Below, one piece after another: positions 51,151-58,627 of a stretch of DNA of 64,000 nt. Within the stretch, counting starts at the first letter, position 1, and each line of letters starts with the position of its first letter. Under the pieces are notes generated by a model, which made no database searches, had not been told where the DNA came from, and was given only the letters and a program-made list of their open reading frames with translations. The stretch lies in the NCBI GenBank assembly GCA_035448545.1, contig DAOTJE010000013.1:55487-119486 (forward strand), read 5' to 3'. This DNA comes from Anaerobaca sp035448545. Its GTDB lineage: Bacteria; Planctomycetota; Phycisphaerae; Sedimentisphaerales; Anaerobacaceae. The position numbers and the translations under genes were made by a program.

Positions 51151-51960
51151 ATGGAGATGAAGGGGTACGCAGTGTCGCCCGTTGCGCTGGTTCTGTGTGC
51201 GCTGCCCATGGTGTGGCCACAGTGCTCAGAAGGGGACCAAGAGAATGGTGTGGATTCTTCAATCAAGGTAGAAGCCGTGACAATCGCCCTGAACCAACTC
51301 GACATGAATGACTCCACTTTCACGCTCCGGTACACGATCAAGAATTGTTCCGCCCATGAGATATGGGTCTGCGGTGGGGTCGGCTATGCTGTGGGATCTT
51401 GCCCAAACAAGCCTGAGGTGTACGTGGCCAGTGATCGGCAGACCCTCGTGATACGGCAGCACACTGAGATTTCGTCGAGCCTCGTAGCAGTATCGACCCC
51501 AGCTGCCGTGCTCTACGCCGCTCGGTTTCTTCGCATCGAGCCGGAACAGGAGCGAGAGGAATCGCTTCTGCTTGAGATTCCGATCCAGCATCGGACTCTC
51601 TTTACGGATTTCGATCGTACCACGGATGGTCCCGGAACTGCAGTGCGTGTTGCGTTAGAGATCGGTTATTTCGAGGGTGATTTGCCGGGGACGATCAGTA
51701 CTGTTCTCGATTTGGTGGATAAACTGCGGTGCGCTGGGCTCAGCTATACTGACATCGGCTACGGGAATATGGAAACGTTTCTTCTCTATTTCCGAGGGTT
51801 CAATCTCCAGGATGCTTTTGATGCGTTCTCGGCCCTTGACACTTCGTGGAAACAGGGCAAAGGCGAAATACTTATACCCTACCAGTGGCCGCCGCCAATC
51901 CTCGGGGAACAACGACTGAGGATTTCGGTTGAGGGTGTTCAGATACCATACAGCAAGTAG
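51151..51960 (+). CDS. Exported unknown protein following RHS tip B, possible periplasmic immunity protein
   Basis: A 269-residue protein. The N-terminus (YAVSPVALVLCALPMVWPQC) is a signal peptide, possibly a lipoprotein signal with an atypical lipobox before the Cys. The rest is mostly beta-rich: TIALNQLDMNDSTFTLRYTI, SLLLEIPIQHRTLF, ending RLRISVEGVQIPYS. No family is recognised. It lies 110 nt after the HEIGH peptidase tip. A periplasmic or outer-leaflet location would suit an inhibitor of a secreted peptidase. That is inference from order; no binding motif is visible. Confidence 0.6.
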   Translation: MEMKGYAVSPVALVLCALPMVWPQCSEGDQENGVDSSIKVEAVTIALNQLDMNDSTFTLRYTIKNCSAHEIWVCGGVGYAVGSCPNKPEVYVASDRQTLVIRQHTEISSSLVAVSTPAAVLYAARFLRIEPEQEREESLLLEIPIQHRTLFTDFDRTTDGPGTAVRVALEIGYFEGDLPGTISTVLDLVDKLRCAGLSYTDIGYGNMETFLLYFRGFNLQDAFDAFSALDTSWKQGKGEILIPYQWPPPILGEQRLRISVEGVQIPYSK

Positions 51961-52015
51961 GAGCAGATTCAGGGTCAGGCCTTTCCATAATCATTAACAG
52001 ATCAACGGGCGGGTC

Positions 52016-53302
52016 GTGACCGTGGATCGAGGCATGGTGAGCTTGTCGAGCAGGCGGGTGATGAAAGGTGGGGCTGCGGCGGGCGGCTCGTTGCCGGACG
52101 GGGTGCTTCAGGACCGGATCAGCGGGGAGGTGGGCCGGCAGCAGATCACCTACACCTACGACCCCTCCGGCCGGCGGATCGCCAAGGACGTCGATGGCGT
52201 GGTGACGAAGTATCTGTATGACGGCGACCAGTGCATCGCCGAGTACGCCTGCCCTGAGCCTGCCGAATGGGATGCCAACGATGTCCTGCTGCGCAAGTAC
52301 ATCCACGGCCCGTGCATCGACGAGCCCCGTTCGGCTTCGCTCAGGGCAGGCTCATTCTGCATGATCGAAGCGGCGGGCGGCTACGCCGGCACGTACTACT
52401 ACCACTACGATGCCCTCGGCTCGGTGGTGGCGCTCAGCGACGCCGATGGCGACACGGTCCAGGTCTACGAGTACGACGTCTATGGCCAGGTGGCCGCCTC
52501 CGACCCGAACCATCCCAACCGCTTCCTGTTCACCGGCCGGGAATTCGACACCGAGACCGGCCTCTACTACTACCGCGCCCGCTACTACAACCCAGCCATC
52601 GGCCGCTTCCTCCAAACCGACCCCATCGGTTACGACGACGGAATGAACCTGTATGCCTACTGTCGGAACAATTCATCGAATGGCATTGATCCGTTTGGAC
52701 TTGCGTCGGTCGCCTTCTATGACGGCGATGAGACATACATTAATGACAAGGGCGAAACAAAACCCATGAATCTTCTGACTGCAGCAAATGACTTCGATCA
52801 TGTGGTTGACATGGACAAGTGCAGTCCCATTGACTGGCTTCGAGAATACGCCGTTCAGGAGAACATCACAGAGGTATACTTCTTCGATCACTCAAATGGA
52901 TACCCACCAGATGCCTTGGAGTTTGGGGACAACGTTGTTCCAATCGACCGCTACGATGATTTCTGGCGTCAGTTGGGGGATGCTCTTCCTGATGGTGTCA
53001 CCATTCACTTTCGACACTGCTACGTCGCTGCTGACCCCAATCAACTCCGAGATCTGGCTGCCTGGACAGGCCAGCCAGTCACAGGCTGCACTGACAAGAT
53101 ATCGTATTTTGGTGGGGACACCCCCGCCGACGGCGTTCCTGACTACCAGTTCGAGGGAGATTTGTGGAGGGCTGATCCCAACGGTACTATGCATCGCGAA
53201 TTCCTTCGCTATAAGAAATGGTCCGTGCCAGTCCAGAGGCCGGATGGCCGTTGGTATCGCAGGGTAGGTAGATCTTGGCGGACAGAGCCACAACCTTACT
53301 GA
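52016..53302 (+). CDS. Orphan RHS tip C with possible His-Cys peptidase-like domain
   Basis: A 428-residue frame with the longest RHS core of the island: YTYDPSGRRIAKDVDGVVTK, YHYDALGSVVALSDADGD and FLQTDPIGYDDGMNLYAYCR. Residues about 228-428 are unique. ITEVYFFDHSNGYPPDALEF with H292 and TIHFRHCYVAADPNQLRDLA with C335 resemble the His and Cys strand ends of caspase-like clan CD domains (DUF4347/C80 type), followed by TGQPVTG. This would make it a cysteine peptidase effector; confidence in that part is low. The core contains two in-frame mini-palindromes (ACPEPAEW and RSASLRAGSF). Confidence 0.72.
   Translation: MTVDRGMVSLSSRRVMKGGAAAGGSLPDGVLQDRISGEVGRQQITYTYDPSGRRIAKDVDGVVTKYLYDGDQCIAEYACPEPAEWDANDVLLRKYIHGPCIDEPRSASLRAGSFCMIEAAGGYAGTYYYHYDALGSVVALSDADGDTVQVYEYDVYGQVAASDPNHPNRFLFTGREFDTETGLYYYRARYYNPAIGRFLQTDPIGYDDGMNLYAYCRNNSSNGIDPFGLASVAFYDGDETYINDKGETKPMNLLTAANDFDHVVDMDKCSPIDWLREYAVQENITEVYFFDHSNGYPPDALEFGDNVVPIDRYDDFWRQLGDALPDGVTIHFRHCYVAADPNQLRDLAAWTGQPVTGCTDKISYFGGDTPADGVPDYQFEGDLWRADPNGTMHREFLRYKKWSVPVQRPDGRWYRRVGRSWRTEPQPY
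52247..52270. repeat. Mini-palindrome in RHS core C, first
   Basis: GCCTGCCCTGAGCCTGCCGA then ATGG. It adds ACPEPAEW between IAEY and DAND in the core, in frame. Confidence 0.75.
52326..52353. repeat. Mini-palindrome in RHS core C, second
   Basis: CCCGTTCGGCTTCGCTCAGG then GCAGGCTC, inverse to the first copy 55 bp upstream. It codes RSASLRAGSF between IDEP and CMIE. Confidence 0.75.
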
Positions 53303-53375
53303 GGCTTGCTGTGTACCATGTCACCGTTGGAACGCATTGTCTGTGTACGGTGCACCCGAGGTGGAGAGGCATGCT

Positions 53376-54353
53376 ATGAGACAACGATTGGTCACTATCA
53401 AGAATGAGGCATCGGTTGTATTCGCCACGTTGTTCGCGACCGTCATTGTGGGGATGGTCGTGATCGTGTGGGGACTCTCGTGCCGGAAAGGAACTACGCC
53501 TGCGGATGAGCGCGATGCGGAGGCATTGGATACGCCTGCGCAAGACGAGTCCGGGCTGGTCTCGCCGCCAGACCTGAACGCATGTACGCGACTGGAAGTC
53601 AAATACTGGCCGTCTACCCTCAAGGCCGTATGTGTGTTGCCGCGTGAGGAGGCTCTTCTCAATCCCGCTGAGAAGCAGTTCCTCGATTCGTTGACGTCGC
53701 CACTCATCATCGACGACGTGGAACGCATAAGGGCTTTTGCTGAGAGCATTGCAGTGACATCGTATATCGGGCCTTTCAAGGGTCCGATCGCTATGAAGCC
53801 CATCACGTATGTCGTGTGTTACCGGGACGACGCGCGTATGACATCTCTTCGCATAGCCGGGCCAGACATACACACTGAGGATGGAGAGCGTTTCGCCATC
53901 AAGTCCAACGAAGGGCTTGCATACCTCACGGCGGAAACGGCTCCCTTCGAGTTTCGGGTGAATTGTGCCCGCAACCTGTGGAAGATGTGGAATGGCATGC
54001 AGAAATCCGCTACAAGCGGGCAGGGATACCCGGCGTGGGACGCATGGTGTGATGTTCTGGTGCGTCATGAGCGCCTGCGCCGCCACATTGGCACGTATCC
54101 GGTCCCCTGGTTGACCTGTCCCAGTGCCGGCGAGGGACACTCGCACTACGCGATGAATCCAAACTGCACTCCGAACTCACCGGGCGCTATGGTGCTGCTG
54201 TTTGAGGCGAAGGCGGGGTGGAATCAGTACGGCGGTGCGGAGTTGTTCACGTTCGACAACCACGAGCCCAAAGGCGGCTGCGTCCTACTAAACGACGGCA
54301 CCGTGAAGTTCATCCGCACCGAAGAAGAACTCCATGCCCTCCGCTGGAAGTAG
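53376..54353 (+). CDS. Membrane-anchored protein following RHS tip C, prepilin-like C-terminal half
   Basis: About 325 residues from the ATG at 53,376, with GAGAGG 8 nt upstream. One N-terminal helix (SVVFATLFATVIVGMVVIVW) is followed by Cys. The middle is unrecognised (FKGPIAMKPITYVVCYRDDA). The last 100 residues resemble the end of planctomycete pseudopilin-like proteins: WLTCPSAGEGHSHYAMNPNC, MVLLFEAKAGWNQYGGAELF and CVLLNDGTVKFI, the DG motif. It could be the immunity partner of tip C by position, or an unrelated passenger. A helix-anchored protein would face the periplasm. Confidence 0.65.
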   Translation: MRQRLVTIKNEASVVFATLFATVIVGMVVIVWGLSCRKGTTPADERDAEALDTPAQDESGLVSPPDLNACTRLEVKYWPSTLKAVCVLPREEALLNPAEKQFLDSLTSPLIIDDVERIRAFAESIAVTSYIGPFKGPIAMKPITYVVCYRDDARMTSLRIAGPDIHTEDGERFAIKSNEGLAYLTAETAPFEFRVNCARNLWKMWNGMQKSATSGQGYPAWDAWCDVLVRHERLRRHIGTYPVPWLTCPSAGEGHSHYAMNPNCTPNSPGAMVLLFEAKAGWNQYGGAELFTFDNHEPKGGCVLLNDGTVKFIRTEEELHALRWK

Positions 54354-54368
54354 GGCCAAGATAAATAG

Positions 54369-54974
54369 ATGACGAGTATTGTGCACAGGCGGGTGATGCA
54401 AGAGGGGCCGGGGACGGTCACGTTCTGGTGGAAGGTCTCGTCCGAGGCGAATTACGACTGGCTGTCGTTCTATGTGGACGGGGTGCTTCAGGACCGGATC
54501 AGCGGGGAGGTGGGCTGGCAGCAGATCACCTACACCTACGACCCCTCCGGCCGGCGGATCGCCAAGGACGTCGATGGCGTGGTGACCAAATACGGCGCAG
54601 CCTGCCCTGAGCTTGTCGAACGGGACGGCGACCAGTGCATCGCCGAGTACGCCTGCCCTGAGCCTGCCGAATGGGATGCCAACGATGTCCTGCTGCGCAA
54701 GTACATCCACGGCCCGTGCATCGACGAGCCCCGTTCGGCTTCGCTCAGGGCAGGCTCATTCTGCATGATCGAAGCGGCGGGCGGCTACGCCGGCACGTAC
54801 TTCTACCACTACGACGCCCTCGGCTCGGTGGTGGCGCTAAGCGATGCCGACGGCGACACCGTCCAGGTCTACGAGTACGACGTCTATGGCCAGGTGGCCG
54901 CCTCCGACCCGAACCATCCCAACCGCTTCATGTTCACCGGCCGCGAGGGCTGCCGGGAGGTCCGCTCCCAGTAA
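54369..54974 (+). CDS. Truncated RHS core D
   Basis: A 201-residue frame. Residues 10-50 (PGTVTFWWKVSSEANYDWLS) are a lectin-like segment common in planctomycete surface proteins. Then comes the RHS core to NRFMFTGRE, where homology stops and GCREVRSQ ends it. The YYYRARYY and DPIGY motifs and any tip are lost. Three mini-palindromes are present in frame, one more than in copy C. This is probably a non-functional leftover of the array. No ribosome-binding site is visible. Confidence 0.65.
   Translation: MTSIVHRRVMQEGPGTVTFWWKVSSEANYDWLSFYVDGVLQDRISGEVGWQQITYTYDPSGRRIAKDVDGVVTKYGAACPELVERDGDQCIAEYACPEPAEWDANDVLLRKYIHGPCIDEPRSASLRAGSFCMIEAAGGYAGTYFYHYDALGSVVALSDADGDTVQVYEYDVYGQVAASDPNHPNRFMFTGREGCREVRSQ
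54600..54624. repeat. Mini-palindrome in RHS core D, copy-specific
   Basis: GCCTGCCCTGAGCTTGTCGA then ACGGG. Copy C has only CTGTAT at this place, so this insertion (net +24 nt) is specific to D. It codes ACPELVER. Confidence 0.8.
54651..54675. repeat. Mini-palindrome in RHS core D, second
   Basis: GCCTGCCCTGAGCCTGCCGA then ATGGG, same place and sequence as 52,247 in copy C. Confidence 0.75.
54729..54756. repeat. Mini-palindrome in RHS core D, third
   Basis: CCCGTTCGGCTTCGCTCAGG then GCAGGCTC, same place as 52,326 in copy C and 49,882 in copy B. Confidence 0.75.
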
Positions 54975-55011
54975 GCAGCTTGTCTCCCTTTTTCCGGCCT
55001 GATTTATTCAC

Positions 55012-55040
55012 TTGCATTGGCCCGATTGCCCGCCCATAAT
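55012..55040 (+). promoter_or_regulatory. Candidate promoter before the structured leader
   Basis: TTGCAT at 55,012-55,017, a 17-nt spacer and CATAAT at 55,035-55,040. The transcript would start about 165 nt before the next ATG. Confidence 0.55.
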
Positions 55041-55075
55041 GGAGACATTGAAGCGGGTTCGCCGCCCCTGATCCG

Positions 55076-55137
55076 AGCTACCGGAGGAAATGGCTGTTGC
55101 TTTTGCGAACAGCGGCGGCAAGCCGCAACGGTAGGCT
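55076..55137 (+). promoter_or_regulatory. Structured 5' leader, possible RNA regulatory element
   Basis: CTACCG (55,078-55,083) pairs with CGGTAG (55,129-55,134), closing a junction that holds GCTGTT/AACAGC (55,093-55,098 with 55,108-55,113) and GCGGC-AA-GCCGC (55,115-55,126). It sits between the promoter and the gene at 55,211. It does not match the c-di-GMP or other riboswitch consensus closely enough to name. Confidence 0.4.
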
Positions 55138-55210
55138 GGAGACGACGTATGAGCCGATGGCCGCAACAACGCGTGGTTCAGAATGCGAACGGGCTAAGGA
55201 GCGGTAAATC

Positions 55211-55663
55211 ATGAGAACGATTCCTACCCGGACCGGCATCATCGTGATCGTCTCGTTCGCGATCATTGCCTTCAGCGTCTCGTTTCTGCTGTCGAAGCTG
55301 CCCGGCCGCAGCGAATGGGAGCGATACCGAACGCAGTATCCCGAGAAAGCGATCCAGGCCAACCTCAGGCAGGTGGTCATGGCCGGCAGCGCCTACCTCC
55401 GAAGCAATCGCGTTCCTGAGGTGACGTACGAAGAGCTTCTCCGCGACGGGAGGTTTCTGGAGCACGCCGTCGATCCGGTGCTGGGTGAGGACTACCGCAC
55501 GATTCGCCTGTCGTCGAAAGACACCAAGGTCGCGGTCGTGACGAAAGACGGCCGGACGGTCACGTACGAGTTCGGGACCCTCAGCGCGGGGGGAATCGAT
55601 CCGGGTCCTGTCAATCTGCCTCCGATGCAGATCGACGCAAATCAAGCCAACGGTGATTCATGA
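55211..55663 (+). CDS. Single-helix membrane-anchored protein, unknown
   Basis: A 150-residue protein with AAGGAG 9 nt before the ATG. One N-terminal helix (GIIVIVSFAIIAFSVSFLLS) is followed by a periplasmic domain: AIQANLRQVVMAGSAYLRSN, VTYEELLRDGRFLEHAVDPV and RTVTYEFGTLSA. The pattern of helix, NLRQ(x)nA, short (T/P)xxxLL and a two-strand end is similar to small planctomycete/verrucomicrobial pilin-like proteins but lacks a prepilin cleavage site. Its stop overlaps the tag start as ATGA, so the two are translated together. The functional link to tag is unclear. Confidence 0.75.
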   Translation: MRTIPTRTGIIVIVSFAIIAFSVSFLLSKLPGRSEWERYRTQYPEKAIQANLRQVVMAGSAYLRSNRVPEVTYEELLRDGRFLEHAVDPVLGEDYRTIRLSSKDTKVAVVTKDGRTVTYEFGTLSAGGIDPGPVNLPPMQIDANQANGDS

Positions 55664-56241
55664 ATCGCTGCGCATGGTGTACCGCCGACCCCATCTATCA
55701 GGCCTATCATGACGGCGAATGGGGCGTCCCGACGCACGAGGACCGCAGGCTCTTTGAGATGCTGGTTCTGGAAGGCGCCCAGGCAGGACTGAACTGGCTG
55801 ACGATCCTGAAGAAACGGGAGGGTTACCGCCGGGCGTTCGACAACTTCGATGTCGAGAAGGTCGCTCGTTACGGCCCGAAACAGGTCCACCGCCTGCTGA
55901 ACGATCCCGGAATCATCAGGAACCGCCTCAAGGTTGAATCGGCCGTGCGCAACGCCCGCGCGTTCCTGGAAGTGCAGTCCGAATTCGGCTCCTTCGACAC
56001 GTTCGTCTGGCGGTTCGTCGATTCAGCACCGAAACAGAACGCCTGGACGTCCCTGTCCCAAATCCCTGCCCGCACGGAAGAGTCGGACGCCATGAGCAAA
56101 GAGCTCAAGAAGCGGGGGTTCAATTTCATCGGCTCGACGATCTGTTATGCCTTCATGCAGTCCGTGGGCTTGGTAAACGATCACGTCACCGATTGCTTTC
56201 GATACAACGAGGTGGCGCAGCTCGGGCGGCCAACTCTCTGA
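55660..56241 (+). CDS. tag: DNA-3-methyladenine glycosylase I
   Basis: A 193-residue base-excision repair enzyme that removes 3-methyladenine from alkylated DNA. The zinc-binding residues of the family are exactly placed: C4, H17, H175 and C179 (RCAWC, YHDGEWG, NDHVTDC). The catalytic-pocket Glu is E38 in LVLEGAQAGLNWLTIL. GFNFIGSTICYAFMQSVG is the typical late motif. Full length and intact. It is the last chromosomal gene before the integrated element. Confidence 0.96.
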   Translation: MNRCAWCTADPIYQAYHDGEWGVPTHEDRRLFEMLVLEGAQAGLNWLTILKKREGYRRAFDNFDVEKVARYGPKQVHRLLNDPGIIRNRLKVESAVRNARAFLEVQSEFGSFDTFVWRFVDSAPKQNAWTSLSQIPARTEESDAMSKELKKRGFNFIGSTICYAFMQSVGLVNDHVTDCFRYNEVAQLGRPTL

Positions 56242-56430
56242 AGGCAGCGGGAGGATTCAATCTGCCCATGATCCAGGGGCGATCCATCGGCGATGCGGCC
56301 AGGCGACTGCGAGTCGGATGTAAACCCTCTTGTTTGACCTGAAAACGCGGTTTTAACATCGCCAGCTATCCCCATTTGTCCTTGTGCGCCCTTATCCGTC
56401 CCCGTGAAGGGCAAGAAAAACGCAAGAAAT
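56242..56430. other. Junction between chromosome and integrated element
   Basis: About 190 bases between the tag stop and the integrase stop. No tRNA and no gene is seen. A short inverted repeat AAAAC-GCG-GTTTT lies at 56,342-56,354. An attachment core is expected here because the integrase is the first gene inside, but the other end is beyond the window, so the direct repeat cannot be identified. Confidence 0.4.
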
Positions 56431-57762
56431 CTACTGCCCGTCCGTGCCGGTCCTGGCCGCCTCTTTGTCACCACCTATCGACAGGTCCGGCAGAGCGGAC
56501 ACTGCCTGGGATTCTGCGCCACGGAGTACGTGCGAGTAGATGTTCATGGTCAGGTTGACGTCGCTGTGGCGCAGGATCGTTTGGGCGGTCTTCGGGTGGA
56601 CGCCAGCCCGAGCCAGCAGCGTGCCGCACTGACCTCGCAGCGCGTGAAAGTCAAACACCCGGCCTTGTTCATCGCGGTAGGGAATGCCCGCCTCTTCGAG
56701 ATCATCGCGGAGCATTGCGGCTGTGTCCCACGGGATACCCTTGAACGCCCTGGCAGTGGGCAGCTTGCCCTGAAAGTAGGCCTTCAGCTCGTGGGCCGTA
56801 TCCGGCCGGATTGGCAGCGTGGCAGACCGCTTGTTCTTGCTGATTGTGGCGTCGATCTCGATCGTCAGCGTGTCGAAGTGGAATGCTCCGATGGTCAGTT
56901 TGGCCAATTCGCCCCGACGAAGGCCGGTCTCGATGGCCAGTTTGTAGATCAAGGCCCGCTCGGGCCCTGTGAGGTTGTGCCGCGTCTTCGCCTTTGCCGT
57001 CGTAGACAGCAGCCGCCGGACCTCTTCGACTTCCAGCGCCCGCCGAATCCGGCGGCGATCCTGCTTCACGTTCAACGGCCGGATGTGAAAGACGGGGTTC
57101 TCGGTGACGATCCGCTCCCGGAGCAGCCAGTTACAGAAGGCCTTCATGGCGGAGAGGAACAGGTTCGACCGCCGAAATGAATTGCCGGCCTCACGCCGCT
57201 GCCGAAGGTAGGATTCCAGCCGGCCGCAGTCGATGTCTGAGAAGAAGACGAACTGGCAGGCTTCGCAGATGGCGCGAAGATCGTAGATGGTCTTGCTGAT
57301 ATGGCTTTTGGTGCGTTCCTTCGCCTTCAAATGTGCCTCGAACGCGGCGATAAGCTCGCGCAGGGGCTTCGTCGCCGTGTTGGCCTTCTGGTCCAACAGT
57401 CCCCACTTGGCAAGCTCCATCCGCATGGTCTTGGGAAGGGCCTCAATCCGTCGCCTCAGGTCCGTGTTGATCCCCTGACTGCTGCCCTTGGCCGCCAACA
57501 GGTCTTCAATCGTGGCCGCAACCCGCTGCGATGCCCCTTCATCGGTGAAGGCTTTCAGCCGCCTCGCGAAGTTGTTGTGGTCCCTGAACTCAAGGTGATA
57601 GGAGTTCGTTTCCAGGGCGACCCGCTTGCCGCTCTTGGATACCGGCGCGATGATCTCCTGGCCCCTGGCGTTCGTGAACTTGGCGACGTTACCGTTCTTG
57701 CGTCTGAGGATCTTCGCCCCCTCGGGAAGCGGTACTGTGTAACTTGGCTTGAACACTCTCAT
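56431..57762 (-). CDS. Tyrosine recombinase (integrase)
   Basis: A 443-residue phage-type integrase with GGAG 8 nt before the ATG. A core-binding helical domain spans about residues 130-225 (TKPLRELIAAFEAHLKAKER). The catalytic domain has R282 (ETGLRRGELAKL), K309, H373 and R376 (FHALRGQCG), H399 (TILRHSDV) and the nucleophile Y409 (NLTMNIYSH), a complete set. It carries out site-specific integration and excision of the element. It is the outermost gene, reading towards the junction. Confidence 0.94.
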   Translation of the reverse strand: MRVFKPSYTVPLPEGAKILRRKNGNVAKFTNARGQEIIAPVSKSGKRVALETNSYHLEFRDHNNFARRLKAFTDEGASQRVAATIEDLLAAKGSSQGINTDLRRRIEALPKTMRMELAKWGLLDQKANTATKPLRELIAAFEAHLKAKERTKSHISKTIYDLRAICEACQFVFFSDIDCGRLESYLRQRREAGNSFRRSNLFLSAMKAFCNWLLRERIVTENPVFHIRPLNVKQDRRRIRRALEVEEVRRLLSTTAKAKTRHNLTGPERALIYKLAIETGLRRGELAKLTIGAFHFDTLTIEIDATISKNKRSATLPIRPDTAHELKAYFQGKLPTARAFKGIPWDTAAMLRDDLEEAGIPYRDEQGRVFDFHALRGQCGTLLARAGVHPKTAQTILRHSDVNLTMNIYSHVLRGAESQAVSALPDLSIGGDKEAARTGTDGQ

Positions 57763-57830
57763 GGTTCAATCTCCTGTTGCTTCTGGTTAGAAGTAGTCAG
57801 AGGCTCCCACGCCGCGCAGGAGCCACGATT

Positions 57831-58238
57831 TTACCCTTGACCCTGCCCGTGGGCCTCACCGTCAGTCGTTCGTTGATCCTGGCCCCCAAGTGTGGGGGTT
57901 CCTGACCCAACTGGCGTCGGGGTCGAACCGTGATTCAGCGCCACTTTGCCCTTGTGGAAGGTGTCGTGGCTGACTCCGGCCAGCTTGGCGGCTTCCTTCT
58001 TGGTGTCGAGTGGTTTGTCAGATTTCTGACGACCCACTTCTCGGCTTTCGCCGCCCGCCTTCTGTCTCTCCTTCGCCCGCACAGCAATCAGCGGCTTTAT
58101 CTTCATCGAAACCTCGATAAAGCTAAACCCTTTGGCAGATTTCTGCGGAAGGGTTTTCTTGTTACCGCGTCCACCTTCTGTGGCGCGGGCAAGGGCCTCA
58201 AGGACCGCCCGACGACGTTTCTCTGCTCTGTTATCCAT
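57831..58238 (-). CDS. Small helix-turn-helix-like protein of the element
   Basis: A 135-residue basic protein with GAGGTGG 9 nt before the ATG. Residues 77-97 (LDTKKEAAKLAGVSHDTFHK) look like a helix-turn-helix of the ParB/KorB-related or excisionase-like kind. The C-terminus is Gly/Thr/Gln-rich and disordered (GSGTPTLGGQDQRTTDGEAH). It lies 68 nt upstream of the integrase in transcription order, so a directionality or regulatory role is possible. I do not recognise a named family. Confidence 0.6.
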   Translation of the reverse strand: MDNRAEKRRRAVLEALARATEGGRGNKKTLPQKSAKGFSFIEVSMKIKPLIAVRAKERQKAGGESREVGRQKSDKPLDTKKEAAKLAGVSHDTFHKGKVALNHGSTPTPVGSGTPTLGGQDQRTTDGEAHGQGQG

Positions 58239-58303
58239 GATGTGACCACCTCAGGAAGTAGGGACCGGCCGGAAGAACGCACAGCCGGCCCCGGATGGAT
58301 GCC

Positions 58304-58627
58304 TCAGTTGCCGAACGCGACCCAGTAGCGCACAGAGTCCGTAGATGGAGCCTGGAACTTGCTGACGTGGAACCTGAGCCGGGCAAGGGCAAAGTCTATG
58401 CGCTCGTCCTTGCCGTGGCGGCGCAGCAGCGCGACGATTGCCGCCTGGGCCGCAGGGTCGAGGTTGTCAATCGCTTCGTCAAGGAACCGGTCGCCGGTGG
58501 TCGGAAGCCCATCCATTTGCCGGCAGAACTCTGCCGTCGATTCGAGCGCGTCTGCGACGATGGATCGAACCAACTTGGTCAGTTCCTCAGTGGTGGTGGG
58601 GAATGTGGTGGGTTCTTTGGGTTTCAT
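58304..58627 (-). CDS. Unknown small protein of the element
   Basis: A 107-residue acidic-to-neutral protein with GAGGTG 5 nt before the ATG. It is predicted mostly helical (TEELTKLVRSIVADALESTA, RFLDEAIDNLDPAAQAAIVA, ERIDFALARLRFHV). No recognised domain. Its start sequence (ATGAAACCCAAAG) is repeated 133 bp upstream. Confidence 0.55.
   Translation of the reverse strand: MKPKEPTTFPTTTEELTKLVRSIVADALESTAEFCRQMDGLPTTGDRFLDEAIDNLDPAAQAAIVALLRRHGKDERIDFALARLRFHVSKFQAPSTDSVRYWVAFGN

Larger units (their letters stand above)
52096..52641 (+). repeat. RHS core repeat, copy C
   Basis: About 545 bp, the longest copy. Its left part matches copy D from GGACGGGGTGCTTCAGGACC onward. The right end matches copies A and B up to the PIGY codons, where the unique tip begins. 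Confidence 0.88.
54476..54943 (+). repeat. RHS core repeat, copy D
   Basis: About 468 bp matching copy C from 52,096 and copy B in its last 215 bp. It is interrupted at FTGRE. Confidence 0.88.

Noticed and set aside
55041..55210. c-di-GMP-I riboswitch
   Set aside because: The conserved GGCAAACC-type and CGCAAAGC-type core segments are missing. Only a CGGTAG stem looked similar.
56242..56430. tRNA gene as integration target beside the integrase
   Set aside because: No cloverleaf, T-loop or acceptor pattern could be found.
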